DNA of 64,000 nt from NCBI RefSeq assembly GCF_021729135.1, contig NZ_JAJTWW010000019.1:21768-85767 (forward strand), in the 5' to 3' direction. Each line of letters starts with the position of its first letter. Position 1 is the first letter of the stretch. The position numbers and the translations under genes were made by a program. Positions 11,816-20,763 of this stretch are shown one piece after another. Below the pieces are notes generated by a model. The model had not been told where the DNA came from. It did no database searches and saw only the letters and a list, made by a program, of their open reading frames with translations. The stretch is from Brevibacterium daeguense. Lineage in GTDB: Bacteria; Actinomycetota; Actinomycetes; Actinomycetales; Brevibacteriaceae.

Positions 11816-11845
11816 ACTATCGCAAACATCGTCAAAGGGTGTCAA
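11816..11845 (-). promoter_or_regulatory. Sigma-A-type promoter for the LysM gene
   Basis: Reading the minus strand, -35 TTGACA (11845-11840) and -10 GATAGT (11821-11816) are separated by 18 bp. The -10 lies about 25 bases before the start codon. Confidence 0.7.
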
Positions 11846-11922
11846 ACGGAGCTTTATGCCGGTGACGAACGAGATGCGGCGAGTTTTGCGTTCGGCGCCC
11901 CCGAGGGACAGGATGAGGGGCT

Positions 11923-12462
11923 ATGAGCGAGGACAGATTCGACCGGCTGTTCGCCGACCTGAGTGCGGCGCACGACGGCGCCGAATTCCACGAGCGGGTC
12001 GGCGAGTTCGGCGATCTGGTCGCCGGAGAATTCGCCGACAGCCTCCTGGTCAGCCGTCTTGCGGGCAGCCTCGGCGACCGCGTGGAGCTGGTCGTCGCCG
12101 GACTGCCGCTGTCGGGAGTGCTCAGAGAGGTCGGCGGTGACTGGTGCCGTATCTCCGGTGGCGGTCCGGATCCGACTGATGAGGCGGTGGTGAGCCTGCG
12201 AGCGCTCGACAGTGTTCGGCTGCGATCGACTGCGCAGGCTGGAAGCTCTCGGGTTTCGGTCCTGTCGATCGCGTCGCCGCTTCGCGGCTGGGCCGCGGAC
12301 CGCACCGAATGTCGGATCGTCTACGGCGCGGAGAGGCAGGCCGCCGACGGAAAGCTCGACGCGGTGGCGCGGGACTACGTTCAGCTCCGGCGGCCGGGAG
12401 GCCGGTTCGAGCTGATCCCCTTCTCTGCAATCGCGCTGGTCAGGTGCGTGCGGCACAGCTGA
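11923..12462 (+). CDS. Conserved hypothetical protein
   Basis: A 179-residue soluble acidic protein. The middle contains LPLSGVLREVGGDWCRISG followed by a valine-rich strand, the pattern of small beta-barrel proteins with a G-x-V-x-x-V-G-x-D-W signature seen in actinobacterial hypotheticals. I do not recognise a named family. It is transcribed divergently from the LysM gene and convergently with the BldC-like gene. GAGGGGCT immediately precedes the ATG, so the ribosome site is close. Confidence 0.7.
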   Translation: MSEDRFDRLFADLSAAHDGAEFHERVGEFGDLVAGEFADSLLVSRLAGSLGDRVELVVAGLPLSGVLREVGGDWCRISGGGPDPTDEAVVSLRALDSVRLRSTAQAGSSRVSVLSIASPLRGWAADRTECRIVYGAERQAADGKLDAVARDYVQLRRPGGRFELIPFSAIALVRCVRHS

Positions 12463-12540
12463 GCCGGAACGGTCGGCACTCGAGCTGACCGGAACCGCGC
12501 CCGGCCCCGGATGGTCGGAACCGGCGGATGCTGCTGCGGC

Positions 12541-12762
12541 TCAGATGTCGGTGTGTCCGGCCTCGACTTCGGCGCGGGTCTGCTGGTACATGCGCTGGAT
12601 GTAGTCCTCGAGCTCGGTCTTCTCGACCCGCCATTGGCCGCGGCCGCCGACCTTGATCGCCCGCAGCTCGCCGGAGCGCACCAGGGCGCGGGCCTGGGCG
12701 GCGGAGACGTTGAGGATCTCGGCAACGTCGGTCAACGGCAGGAAGCGTGCTTCTACGACCAT
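12541..12762 (-). CDS. BldC-like excisionase-family HTH protein
   Basis: A 73-residue protein that is little more than a MerR-type winged helix: FLPLTDVAEILNVSAAQARALVRSGELRAIKVGGRGQWRV (split here by function into recognition helix and wing), then a short helical tail. It matches the M. tuberculosis Rv0500A / Streptomyces BldC type of small developmental regulator. ATG 12762 has a strong TTGGGAGGAC ribosome site; a longer frame start at 12777 is not supported. It is divergent from the CpaB-like gene, so the shared region 12763-12913 may be a target. Confidence 0.85.
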   Translation of the reverse strand: MVVEARFLPLTDVAEILNVSAAQARALVRSGELRAIKVGGRGQWRVEKTELEDYIQRMYQQTRAEVEAGHTDI

Positions 12763-12913
12763 GTCCAGTCCTCCCAAGGGTGGACCCGGGATCGGTCCGG
12801 GCCCGTCTCAGATTCGTCCGCGACTGTTGATTCGGGGACGTTTGTGTATGAACAATAGCACTTGAGTGCATTTGCGCACCTCCCCTCCTGATCCCCGAAC
12901 CGAAGGTCATCCC

Positions 12914-13555
12914 ATGTCCCAGCTCCCCATTCGCCGTGCCGAGCGACTCCGCGCGCCGCGCTGGCGCGACCCACGCCTGGTGATCGGTGCAGTCATCGTG
13001 CTGCTGTCCGTGCTCGGCACCTGGTTCGTGGTGCAGCAGGCAGCGGCCACCACGACCGTCTGGGCCGCCTCCCGGCCACTCGTGCCGGGCAGCGTGCTCA
13101 CTCCCGAGGACGTGGTTCCCGCCGAGGTGCGCCTCGGCGAGGAATCGGGGGTCTACCTGAGCACGGAGAACAGCATCCCCGAAGGCGCGACCGTGCTCGC
13201 GTCCGTCGCGCCGGGAGAGCTCGTGCCGGCGTCTCAGCTCGGCTCCCCGGATCAGCTGGCCGGACGCGTGATGGCGCTGTCGGTGCCGGATGCGCTTCCC
13301 GCCGCGGTCCAGCCCGGCAGCAAGGTCGATGTCTGGGCGACCGACGCGGAGGTCGAACCCGTGGATCCGCGGGAGATCCTCACGGCCATCGACGTCATCG
13401 CGGTGCAGCGGGAAGCGGGCGACTTCTCCTCGTACGGAGGCCAGCGGATCGAGATCTTCGTTCCCAACCAGCAGGTCGGCTCGGTGATGCGGGCACTCGC
13501 GGCCGGCCACCACATCTCCGTGGTCGCGGTGCCCCAGCAGGCGGCTGGGCGATGA
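12914..13555 (+). CDS. SAF-domain protein, CpaB-like
   Basis: A 213-residue single-pass membrane protein. A basic N-terminus is followed by one TM (about residues 23-45) and an SAF/CpaB domain starting SRPLVPGSVLTPEDV. CpaB/RcpC proteins assemble Flp/Tad pili in the periplasm. The following gene is CpaE-like, overlapping by four bases, but no Tad ATPase or pilin gene lies in the window, so pilus function is only inferred. ATG 12914 is chosen because it follows GAAGG and leaves the short basic N-terminus. TTGATT-18 bp-AACAAT (12827-12856) is a plausible promoter. Confidence 0.75.
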   Translation: MSQLPIRRAERLRAPRWRDPRLVIGAVIVLLSVLGTWFVVQQAAATTTVWAASRPLVPGSVLTPEDVVPAEVRLGEESGVYLSTENSIPEGATVLASVAPGELVPASQLGSPDQLAGRVMALSVPDALPAAVQPGSKVDVWATDAEVEPVDPREILTAIDVIAVQREAGDFSSYGGQRIEIFVPNQQVGSVMRALAAGHHISVVAVPQQAAGR

Positions 13556-14781
13556 TTGAGGTGGTCGCAGCCGTCGACGTCGAATTCGAATCCGCGATCG
13601 TCGCGAAGCTGGCGGCGACTCCGGACATCGAGGTCGTGCGCCGGCCGGCCGACGATGTGGAGCTCCTGGCAACCGCGGCCGCAGGGATCGGGTCGGTCAT
13701 CGTCCTAGGCAGGTATTTCACCGGAGTGGACTCCGAGGTGGTCCGTCGGCTGCAGGGCCTCGGCGCCCGGGTCCTGGGACTGGCCGCCGATCCAGAGGTG
13801 CTCAGCTCGTGGGGAATCGCCGCTTGCGTCTCCCCGTGGGCCGGGAGCGAGGAACTGGCCGCCGCGGTCCGCGATTGCGCCGCCTCCACCGTCGCCGCAC
13901 CTCCGCCGGAGGCGTCCCCGGAACCGAACGCAGAGGCACACCGCGGACCGATCATCGCGGTCTGGGGAACCGGCGGGGCGCCGGGCCGGAGCACGATCGC
14001 CGGTGCACTCGCCCACATCCTCGGTGACGACGGCAGGTCGGTCCTCGTCGATGCGGACACTGTCGGCGCCTCGCAGGCTGCCATGCTCGGGCTGCTCGAC
14101 GACACCCCGCAGCTGGCGGCGCTGTGCCGAGCGGCTGCCAGCGGTGCGGTGGGCGGAGTGCTCTCCCGCCACGTCTCACTGGTCGACGAGCGGCTGAGCG
14201 TCGTCACAGGGCTCAGCCGCGCCGAGCGCTGGCCCGAGATCAAACCGGCAGTCCTCGCCGAGGTGCTCACCGCGCTGAGCGCCGAGTACCGCCGGGTGGT
14301 CGTGGACGTCTCCGACCGCATCGACCCCGATGACGACTACGCAGACCCCCACTACGACCGCCATGCGGCCACGCGCGCGGTCCTGGACTGCGCCGATCAC
14401 GTCGTGGTCGCGGCGGCTGCGGATCCGCTGGGACTGCAGCGTCTCGTGCGGCTGCTGGAGACGCCGCGAGGGCTTGCCGTCCGCGACGACTGCACCGTGG
14501 TCGTCAACAAGGTCCGCGCGACTGCGGTGGGCCAGGGGGCCGAGGAGCGGATCCGCAGCACGCTCCTGCGCTTCGCAGGCCTCGAGCAGGTGGTGCTGCT
14601 GCCCGACGAGCGCGCGGTGACGGATGCGGCGCTGCTCGCCGGCCGGACCGTCCCGGAGTCCGCGCCGCGCAGCGCGCTGGCTCTGGCGCTGGGGGAGTTG
14701 GCCGGGAACCTGCCCGGTGCCTCCGTCCCCACCCGCCCCCGCGCCGGGCGACCGAAGCGGAGGTGGAGAATGTGGGTATGA
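13552..14781 (+). CDS. CpaE/MinD-like P-loop protein
   Basis: A 409-residue protein with an N-terminal receiver-like alpha/beta domain (about 1-110), a Pro-rich linker, and a MinD/ParA-type ATPase domain (about 133-390). The P-loop reads GGAPGRST (141-148). Relative to the deviant Walker A (KGGxGKTT) both lysines are replaced, by Gly and Arg. VLVDADTVG and VVVDVS strands correspond to the A' and B motifs. It is probably the partner of the CpaB-like protein upstream (ATGA overlap). It ends with a basic tail, RPKRRWRMWV. Confidence 0.75.
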   Translation: MIEVVAAVDVEFESAIVAKLAATPDIEVVRRPADDVELLATAAAGIGSVIVLGRYFTGVDSEVVRRLQGLGARVLGLAADPEVLSSWGIAACVSPWAGSEELAAAVRDCAASTVAAPPPEASPEPNAEAHRGPIIAVWGTGGAPGRSTIAGALAHILGDDGRSVLVDADTVGASQAAMLGLLDDTPQLAALCRAAASGAVGGVLSRHVSLVDERLSVVTGLSRAERWPEIKPAVLAEVLTALSAEYRRVVVDVSDRIDPDDDYADPHYDRHAATRAVLDCADHVVVAAAADPLGLQRLVRLLETPRGLAVRDDCTVVVNKVRATAVGQGAEERIRSTLLRFAGLEQVVLLPDERAVTDAALLAGRTVPESAPRSALALALGELAGNLPGASVPTRPRAGRPKRRWRMWV

Positions 14782-15236
14782 GTGCTGCCGCAACCATCCG
14801 CGCATATGTGCCCCTGACCCATCAGCAGCTGGCTGCCGCCTGGCCGCAGATCGACAGCGCACTCGGCTTCGCGCCCGATTCCGCCGGCCGTGCTCAGCAC
14901 GGGGAGGCGCTGGAGGAGGCCGAGTGGATCGCGATGGTGACCGCTGCCGAGGTGATCACCGAAGAGGCCGCCGCGCAGCGCTGTGCCCGCGTCGTGCTGG
15001 CCTGTGACCTGCCCTCCGGCCTCCAGGTCAGGCCGGTCGCCGCCGGAGTCGACGCCTTCGGACCCACCCCGCTGGACCCGTCCTGGGTGGTCTCCGCGCA
15101 CATCGACGCCCCGGACGTGGTCGCGACGCTGCCGGACGACACCGACGGTGCCGCTGATGCGCTGCAGGATTCCGCCCTGCTGTGGTTCGACGTCTCAGAG
15201 ATCGCCGAACTTGTCGAGGCGTTCGATCAGCAGTGA
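14778..15236 (+). CDS. DUF6912-family protein
   Basis: A 152-residue soluble protein starting MSAAATIRAYVPLT, the typical opening of this actinobacterial family. The function is unknown. ATG 14778 overlaps the cpaE stop (ATGA), so it is the third gene of that operon. A GTG at 14763 would add five residues. Its 3' end overlaps the convergent DUF2505 gene by 42 bp. Confidence 0.75.
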   Translation: MSAAATIRAYVPLTHQQLAAAWPQIDSALGFAPDSAGRAQHGEALEEAEWIAMVTAAEVITEEAAAQRCARVVLACDLPSGLQVRPVAAGVDAFGPTPLDPSWVVSAHIDAPDVVATLPDDTDGAADALQDSALLWFDVSEIAELVEAFDQQ

Positions 15237-15668
15237 TTCCACGTACGGCTCGAGTGCTGATTCGACCATGCCGCCGAACATCGGGACCGAGGAGACGATC
15301 CGGGTCACTGCGTGCAGGTCCGTTCCGCTGACGGCTGCCGCCCGCAGCGCGATATCGATGCTGATGTCGACCGGAGCGCCGCGCACCTCTGCGTCGATCC
15401 GCAGGTCGGAGGCAGTCGCATCATGTGCTGTCGGCGGCGCTTTGACCTGCTGGACGAGTTCCGCGCCGGCGCCCAGGAAGCGCGTAGCGATGGCCGGCAG
15501 CCGCTCCGGTGGGATCACGGTGAGAGTCGTCAGCCGGATTCCCTCGACCCGCCCCGAGTGGACCGTCACCGTGGTCCTCTCGCTCAGCCACGTCCGCTCA
15601 TCAGCGATTCGGTCGAGGATGTCGGCCGGGAGCAGCGGAACGCGGCGGCGGAGTTCGATCGTCTTCAT
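15195..15668 (-). CDS. DUF2505-family protein
   Basis: A 157-residue protein with the SRPBCC/START-like layout: N-terminal MKTIELRRRVPLLPADILDRIAD, central strands (TTLTVIPPERLPAIATRFLG), and a C-terminal amphipathic helix (ALEPYVESLLIERLDKF). DUF2505 proteins are widespread in actinobacteria and have no established function; a lipid- or hydrophobic-ligand pocket is inferred from the fold. No Shine-Dalgarno is obvious; CAGACT ends six bases before the ATG, consistent with a leaderless start. Confidence 0.78.
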   Translation of the reverse strand: MKTIELRRRVPLLPADILDRIADERTWLSERTTVTVHSGRVEGIRLTTLTVIPPERLPAIATRFLGAGAELVQQVKAPPTAHDATASDLRIDAEVRGAPVDISIDIALRAAAVSGTDLHAVTRIVSSVPMFGGMVESALEPYVESLLIERLDKFGDL

Positions 15669-15866
15669 GGCATCAGTCTGTCACGACTCGGGTGTCGGGA
15701 TCCTTGCCCGGCGAAGGTGGCAGCACCGCCCCGGACCGGCGCGCGGAGGCAACCAGACCTGTCGAGTCCACCGGCGGTGGCAACCCTGCCGGTGGAACAT
15801 AGAGTAGAGGGTGGGAGTCGATGGCGACGCCCCGACTGCAGTCCGCGACGAACATGAGGTGGCACC

Positions 15867-18800
15867 GTGACCGAGGTCCGATCGGCCGAGATCGCTCAGC
15901 ACTGGCTCGAGCTCACTGGCAGCGCTCCCCCCGCCAATCTGCTGGCGGCCTACTTCCCCAGACCGGATGCGGTCGACCCGGACTCGTACCGCCCGCGGGA
16001 ATGGGCGGCGGCAGCTGTGTCCCACCTGCGCACTGCGCTCCGTCACCGTCCGGGGATCCCGACCATCGACATCTACAATCCGGGCCCCGATGACCCGGAG
16101 AACGTCGGCAACCGCACGGTGATCAACATCGTCACCGAGGATATGCGGTACCTGCTGTCCTCGGTCGTCGCCGAGCTCACCAGCTCAGGGCTGTCGGTCC
16201 GTGAGGTCCGTCATCCGATCCTCGTCGTCGAGCGCGGCGCAGGCCTCGCCGTGGTGGCTCCCGGCGAGCTGAAGCGCACGGTCACCGACACCACGGCGCT
16301 GCCGGTGATCTCCGCGGACAACGGACCGGGGGAGAGGGCCGTCGAGTCCTGGATCCACCTGGAGGTCGACCGGATTCCCGACGACCGATTCACCACCGTG
16401 ATCGACACCATCCAGCAGACGATCACCTTCGTCACCGCCGCCGACCGCGACCGGGAGCAGATGATCGCCGGCGCTCGTGCCATCGCAGCCGACCTGCGTG
16501 CGCGCCCGCCGCGGCCGGAGCTCGCAGCAGAGGCCGTCGAAGCAGCTGAGCTGCTGGAATGGCTCGAGGGGCGCTTCGCCTTCATGGGATATCGCGAATA
16601 CCGGCTGACGGAGAAGGGCGGGGAGAAGATACTCGAGCCGATCGAGGACACCGCGCTGGGCATCTCCGCACTGCGTCCCACCATCTCCTCGCCGCTGTCC
16701 CGGGCGGTGTCGGCGAAAGCGGAGGAGCCGCGGGTCCTGGTCCTGACCAAGGCGAATTCCCGCTCCAAGCTCATCCGGCGCAGCTTCATGGACTACGTGG
16801 GCGTCAAGACCTTCGACGAATCAGGGGCGATCGTCGGCGAGCGGCGATTCGTCGGGCTCTACACATCGGGCATGTACACCGCTTCGGTCCTCGAGATCCC
16901 GGTCGTGAAGTCCAAGATCCGATACGTGCTGCAGAACTCCGGCCTGCAGCGCCACACCCATTCCGGGGATGAGCTGCTGTCGCTGCTGGAGAGCTACCCG
17001 CGTGACGATCTCCTCCACGCCGACGCCGAGGAGATCCTCGACGTCGTCCTCAAGGTCCTCGGTCTGGAGGAGAAGCGCGAATCCAGCGTATTCATCCGGC
17101 GCGATCCCTACGAGCGCTACGTCTCGGTGCTGGTCTACGTTCCCCGAGATCTGTACGACACCGCGGCCCGCCTCCGCGTGCAGGCGGTCCTGAGCGAGCG
17201 CTACTCGGCCCAGAGCGTCGACTTCGACGTGCTGCTGAGCGATTCGGCGCTCGCGCGCCTTCACTTCGTGGCGCGTCTGCCGCGTGACGGGGTGCTGCCG
17301 GACATCCCGGCCGAGGTCGTGTCGGAGGAGATCAAGGCGGCGCTGCGGTCCTGGGAGGAGGACGTCTCCGAGTACCTTGTGCCGTCGCAGGTGCCGACCA
17401 CAGCCGAGGAGATGGCCAGGCACGACCTGTGGGCCCGCGCGTTCCCCGCCGGGTACCAGGAGTATCACAGCCCCCAGCAGGCGGTCGAGGACATCTCCCG
17501 CTTCGAGTGGCTGAGCTCCGACGAGGAGCCGCTGGTGCGGATCTACCGGCCGGAATATCCCGACGATGCCGATGTCCGGCTGGCGTTCTACCGGATCGAG
17601 CCGGCAGGCCTGTCCGACATCCTGCCGTTCCTGGCGAACTTCGGGGCGCGGGTGCTCGACGAACGGCCCTACGAGTTGGATCTCGCCGACGGCACTCACC
17701 GGTATCTCTACGACTTCGGCCTCAGCTTCGAGACCGACGTCACCGAAGCGGACTACCGGCGCATCGAGCAGGCCTTCACGGCGGCGTGGACGAACCAGCG
17801 GGAGACCGGGGGAATGGACCGGCTCATCGTGTCGGGGATGCGGTGGCAGGACGTCAGCATCATGCGCGCCTTCACGCACTACCTCCGCCAGACGGGCTTC
17901 CAGCTGACCGAGCGCCACATGGGCCAGATCTTCACCTCCCACCCGCACATCGCCGCTCGGCTCATCGACTGCTTCCACGCGAAGTTCGACCCGGACCTCG
18001 AACTCGACGAGGGCGGCCGAACGGAGCTCATGTCGACCATCCGCGAGGACATCGTGGCAGCGCTCGCCGAGGTGCCGAGCCTGGACGCCGACCGTGTGCT
18101 GCGTGCCGTGCTCGAACTCATCGACGCGACCGCGCGGACGAACGTGTTCCAGCCGGCGGACGGCAGCATGCCCGCGGCGGCAGTGTTCAAGTTCTGCCCG
18201 GCCGAGCTCGATTTCGTGCCCAAACCGCGGCCCGCGCTGGAGATGTGGGTGTACTCGCCGGAGGTCGAGGGCGTGCATCTGCGGTTCGGACCCGTCGCCC
18301 GGGGCGGTCTGCGCTGGTCGGACAGGGCAGACGACTTCCGCACCGAGGTGCTCGGCCTGGTCAAGGCCCAGATGGTCAAGAACGCCCTCATCGTGCCCAC
18401 CGGCGCCAAGGGTGGGTTCTTCCCCAAGCGGCTGCCCGATCCGGGGAAGGACAGGGAGGCGTGGGCGGCAGCCGGACAGCGCGCCTACGAGCTCTTCATC
18501 GGCGCGCTGCTCGACATCACCGACGATCTCGACACTTCCGAGCACGGCACCCGGGTTGCCCGGCCGGAGCGCACGATCGTCCACGATGGGGAGGACAGCT
18601 ACCTCGTCGTCGCGGCGGACAAGGGCACTGCGCGGTTCTCCGATGTCGCCAACTCGATCGCGCTGGAACGCGGCTTCTGGCTGGGAGATGCCTTCGCCTC
18701 GGGCGGGTCGGTCGGCTATGACCACAAGGCGATGGGCATCACGGCGCGCGGCGCCTGGAAGTCGGTCGAACGTCATTTCCGCGAACTCGGCGTCAACACC

Positions 18801-20750
18801 GCCGAGCAGGAATTCACCGCAGTCGGCATCGGCGACATGAGCGGAGACGTGTTCGGCAACGGGATGCTGCGCAGTGAGGCCACTCTGCTCGTGGCGGCGT
18901 TCGACCATCGCGACATCTTCATCGATCCCGCTCCGGATGCGGCTGCGTCCTTCGCAGAGCGGAAGCGGCTGTTCGAGACGCCGCGGTCCAGCTGGCAGGA
19001 CTACGACCGGAAGCTCATCTCCGCAGGCGGCGGCGTCTTCTCCCGGGCGGCGAAGTCGATCGACCTCAGTCCCGAGGCGGCCGAGCGACTCGGGATGCGG
19101 CCAGGTGCCTACGCGCCGAACGAGCTCATCCGGGGCATTCTCCAGGCGCCGGTGGACCTGCTCTACAACGGCGGCATCGGCACCTATGTCAAGGCCGAGT
19201 CGGAGAGCCACAGCGCCGTGGGCGACAAGGCCAACGACCCGATCCGCGTCAACGGTGGTCAGCTGCGGGTGCGGGTGGTCGGCGAAGGCGGCAACCTCGG
19301 ATTCACCCAGCTCGGCAGGGTCGAGGCGGCGCTGGCAGGCGTCCGTCTCAACACCGATGCCGTCGACAACTCCGCAGGAGTCGACAGCTCCGACCACGAG
19401 GTCAACATCAAGCTCATGCTCGACGCGCTGATCCGGCGCGGTGACTTCCCCGAGGAGCAGCGCGAGTCGGTGCTGCTGTCGATGACCGATGAGGTCGCCG
19501 ACCTGGTGCTGGCCAACAACTACAGCCAGAACGTGGCCCTCGGCGAGGCACGCGACCGGGCGCGGCGCATGACGGGGACCCAGCGGAGGCTGATGCGCTA
19601 CCTCGAGCGCAACGCCGACCTCGATCGCCAGGTGGAGTTCCTGCCCGACGACAAGCAGCTGAGGCGGCGCGCGGAGAGCGGCGGCAGCTTCACCTCGCCG
19701 GAGCTCGCGGTGCTGCTGGCCTACGTCAAGATGGATGCCGCCGATCGGATCCTGGGCAGCGAGGTCCCCGCCGAGGACTGGATGACCCGTCACCTCGTCG
19801 GGTACTTCCCCCGCAGCCTCGCCGAGAAGCACGCACACGGGTTCGGCGCCCATCCGCTGCGCCGCGAGATCGCGACGGCGCGGCTGGTCAATCGGGTCGT
19901 CGACCGGGGCGGCCTGACCTACCTGTTCCGGATGCAGGAGGAGACGGGTGCTTCGATCCCGCATATCGCCCGCGTGTTCACGGTGGTCAGCGACATCTAC
20001 GACCTCGATGAGCACTTCGAGGCGGTCTGTGCCCTCGACAACCAGGTTCCGGCCGAGGTCCAGGTGCTGATGCTCCATGGGTATGTGCGCCTGCTCGACC
20101 GGGCGTCGCGCTGGATCGTCCACCAGGCGCCCGACAGCCTGGACGTGACAGCGGAGATCCTCCGCTACGGCCCGGTGGTCCGTGAACTCCGGCCGCAGGT
20201 TCCCGCCCTGCTGCGCGGCGAGGATCGGGCGGAGCTCGAGGAGGCCGCCCACCAGCTGATCGGGCACGGAGTCCCGCAGCCCCTCGCCTTCCGCTGTGCC
20301 GCACTGCTCGACGAGTTCGCCCTCCTCGACATCGCGCAGACCGCGGCTCGGTCCGGCGTTCCCGCCAACGATGTCGCCGAGGTGTACTACGCCATGACCG
20401 ACCTGCTGGCCGGAGCGGCGGTGCTGGGGATGATCGGGGAGCTCGACCGCAGCAACCGCTGGACGGCACTCGCGCGGGGGGCGATGCGCGATGACTACTA
20501 CCAGGCCGTGACGGCGATCGTGCTGGCCGTCCTCGACTCGACGGACAGCGATCGGCCCACCGCGGCCGAGCGTGCCGACGACCGCATCGCGCAGTGGCGG
20601 GCCCGCAACGACACAGCGCTGCGCCAGGTGCTGTCGACGATCGAGGAGGTCAGGCGACTCGACTCCGTGGACCCCGCACCCCTGTCGGTACTCTTGCGGA
20701 TGATGCGATCGGTGGTCCGGTCCACCGTGTGGCGCTCGGAGAGCGCCTGA
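15867..20750 (+). CDS. gdh: NAD-specific glutamate dehydrogenase, large (180-kDa class)
   Basis: Converts L-glutamate and NAD+ to 2-oxoglutarate, ammonia and NADH. At 1,627 residues it matches the giant GDH class of Streptomyces and mycobacteria (Rv2476c). Long N-terminal ACT-like regulatory domains precede the catalytic part (about residues 720-1200), where GPVARGGLRWSDR, PTGAKGGFFPKRLP and the NAD-binding stretch NGGIGTYVKAE are visible. A helical C-terminal domain follows. The GTG start has a GAGGTGG ribosome site. It lies 13 bp before pdtaS, so the two may be cotranscribed. Confidence 0.95.
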   Translation: MTEVRSAEIAQHWLELTGSAPPANLLAAYFPRPDAVDPDSYRPREWAAAAVSHLRTALRHRPGIPTIDIYNPGPDDPENVGNRTVINIVTEDMRYLLSSVVAELTSSGLSVREVRHPILVVERGAGLAVVAPGELKRTVTDTTALPVISADNGPGERAVESWIHLEVDRIPDDRFTTVIDTIQQTITFVTAADRDREQMIAGARAIAADLRARPPRPELAAEAVEAAELLEWLEGRFAFMGYREYRLTEKGGEKILEPIEDTALGISALRPTISSPLSRAVSAKAEEPRVLVLTKANSRSKLIRRSFMDYVGVKTFDESGAIVGERRFVGLYTSGMYTASVLEIPVVKSKIRYVLQNSGLQRHTHSGDELLSLLESYPRDDLLHADAEEILDVVLKVLGLEEKRESSVFIRRDPYERYVSVLVYVPRDLYDTAARLRVQAVLSERYSAQSVDFDVLLSDSALARLHFVARLPRDGVLPDIPAEVVSEEIKAALRSWEEDVSEYLVPSQVPTTAEEMARHDLWARAFPAGYQEYHSPQQAVEDISRFEWLSSDEEPLVRIYRPEYPDDADVRLAFYRIEPAGLSDILPFLANFGARVLDERPYELDLADGTHRYLYDFGLSFETDVTEADYRRIEQAFTAAWTNQRETGGMDRLIVSGMRWQDVSIMRAFTHYLRQTGFQLTERHMGQIFTSHPHIAARLIDCFHAKFDPDLELDEGGRTELMSTIREDIVAALAEVPSLDADRVLRAVLELIDATARTNVFQPADGSMPAAAVFKFCPAELDFVPKPRPALEMWVYSPEVEGVHLRFGPVARGGLRWSDRADDFRTEVLGLVKAQMVKNALIVPTGAKGGFFPKRLPDPGKDREAWAAAGQRAYELFIGALLDITDDLDTSEHGTRVARPERTIVHDGEDSYLVVAADKGTARFSDVANSIALERGFWLGDAFASGGSVGYDHKAMGITARGAWKSVERHFRELGVNTAEQEFTAVGIGDMSGDVFGNGMLRSEATLLVAAFDHRDIFIDPAPDAAASFAERKRLFETPRSSWQDYDRKLISAGGGVFSRAAKSIDLSPEAAERLGMRPGAYAPNELIRGILQAPVDLLYNGGIGTYVKAESESHSAVGDKANDPIRVNGGQLRVRVVGEGGNLGFTQLGRVEAALAGVRLNTDAVDNSAGVDSSDHEVNIKLMLDALIRRGDFPEEQRESVLLSMTDEVADLVLANNYSQNVALGEARDRARRMTGTQRRLMRYLERNADLDRQVEFLPDDKQLRRRAESGGSFTSPELAVLLAYVKMDAADRILGSEVPAEDWMTRHLVGYFPRSLAEKHAHGFGAHPLRREIATARLVNRVVDRGGLTYLFRMQEETGASIPHIARVFTVVSDIYDLDEHFEAVCALDNQVPAEVQVLMLHGYVRLLDRASRWIVHQAPDSLDVTAEILRYGPVVRELRPQVPALLRGEDRAELEEAAHQLIGHGVPQPLAFRCAALLDEFALLDIAQTAARSGVPANDVAEVYYAMTDLLAGAAVLGMIGELDRSNRWTALARGAMRDDYYQAVTAIVLAVLDSTDSDRPTAAERADDRIAQWRARNDTALRQVLSTIEEVRRLDSVDPAPLSVLLRMMRSVVRSTVWRSESA

Positions 20751-20763
20751 GCCGAGGAGGAAC

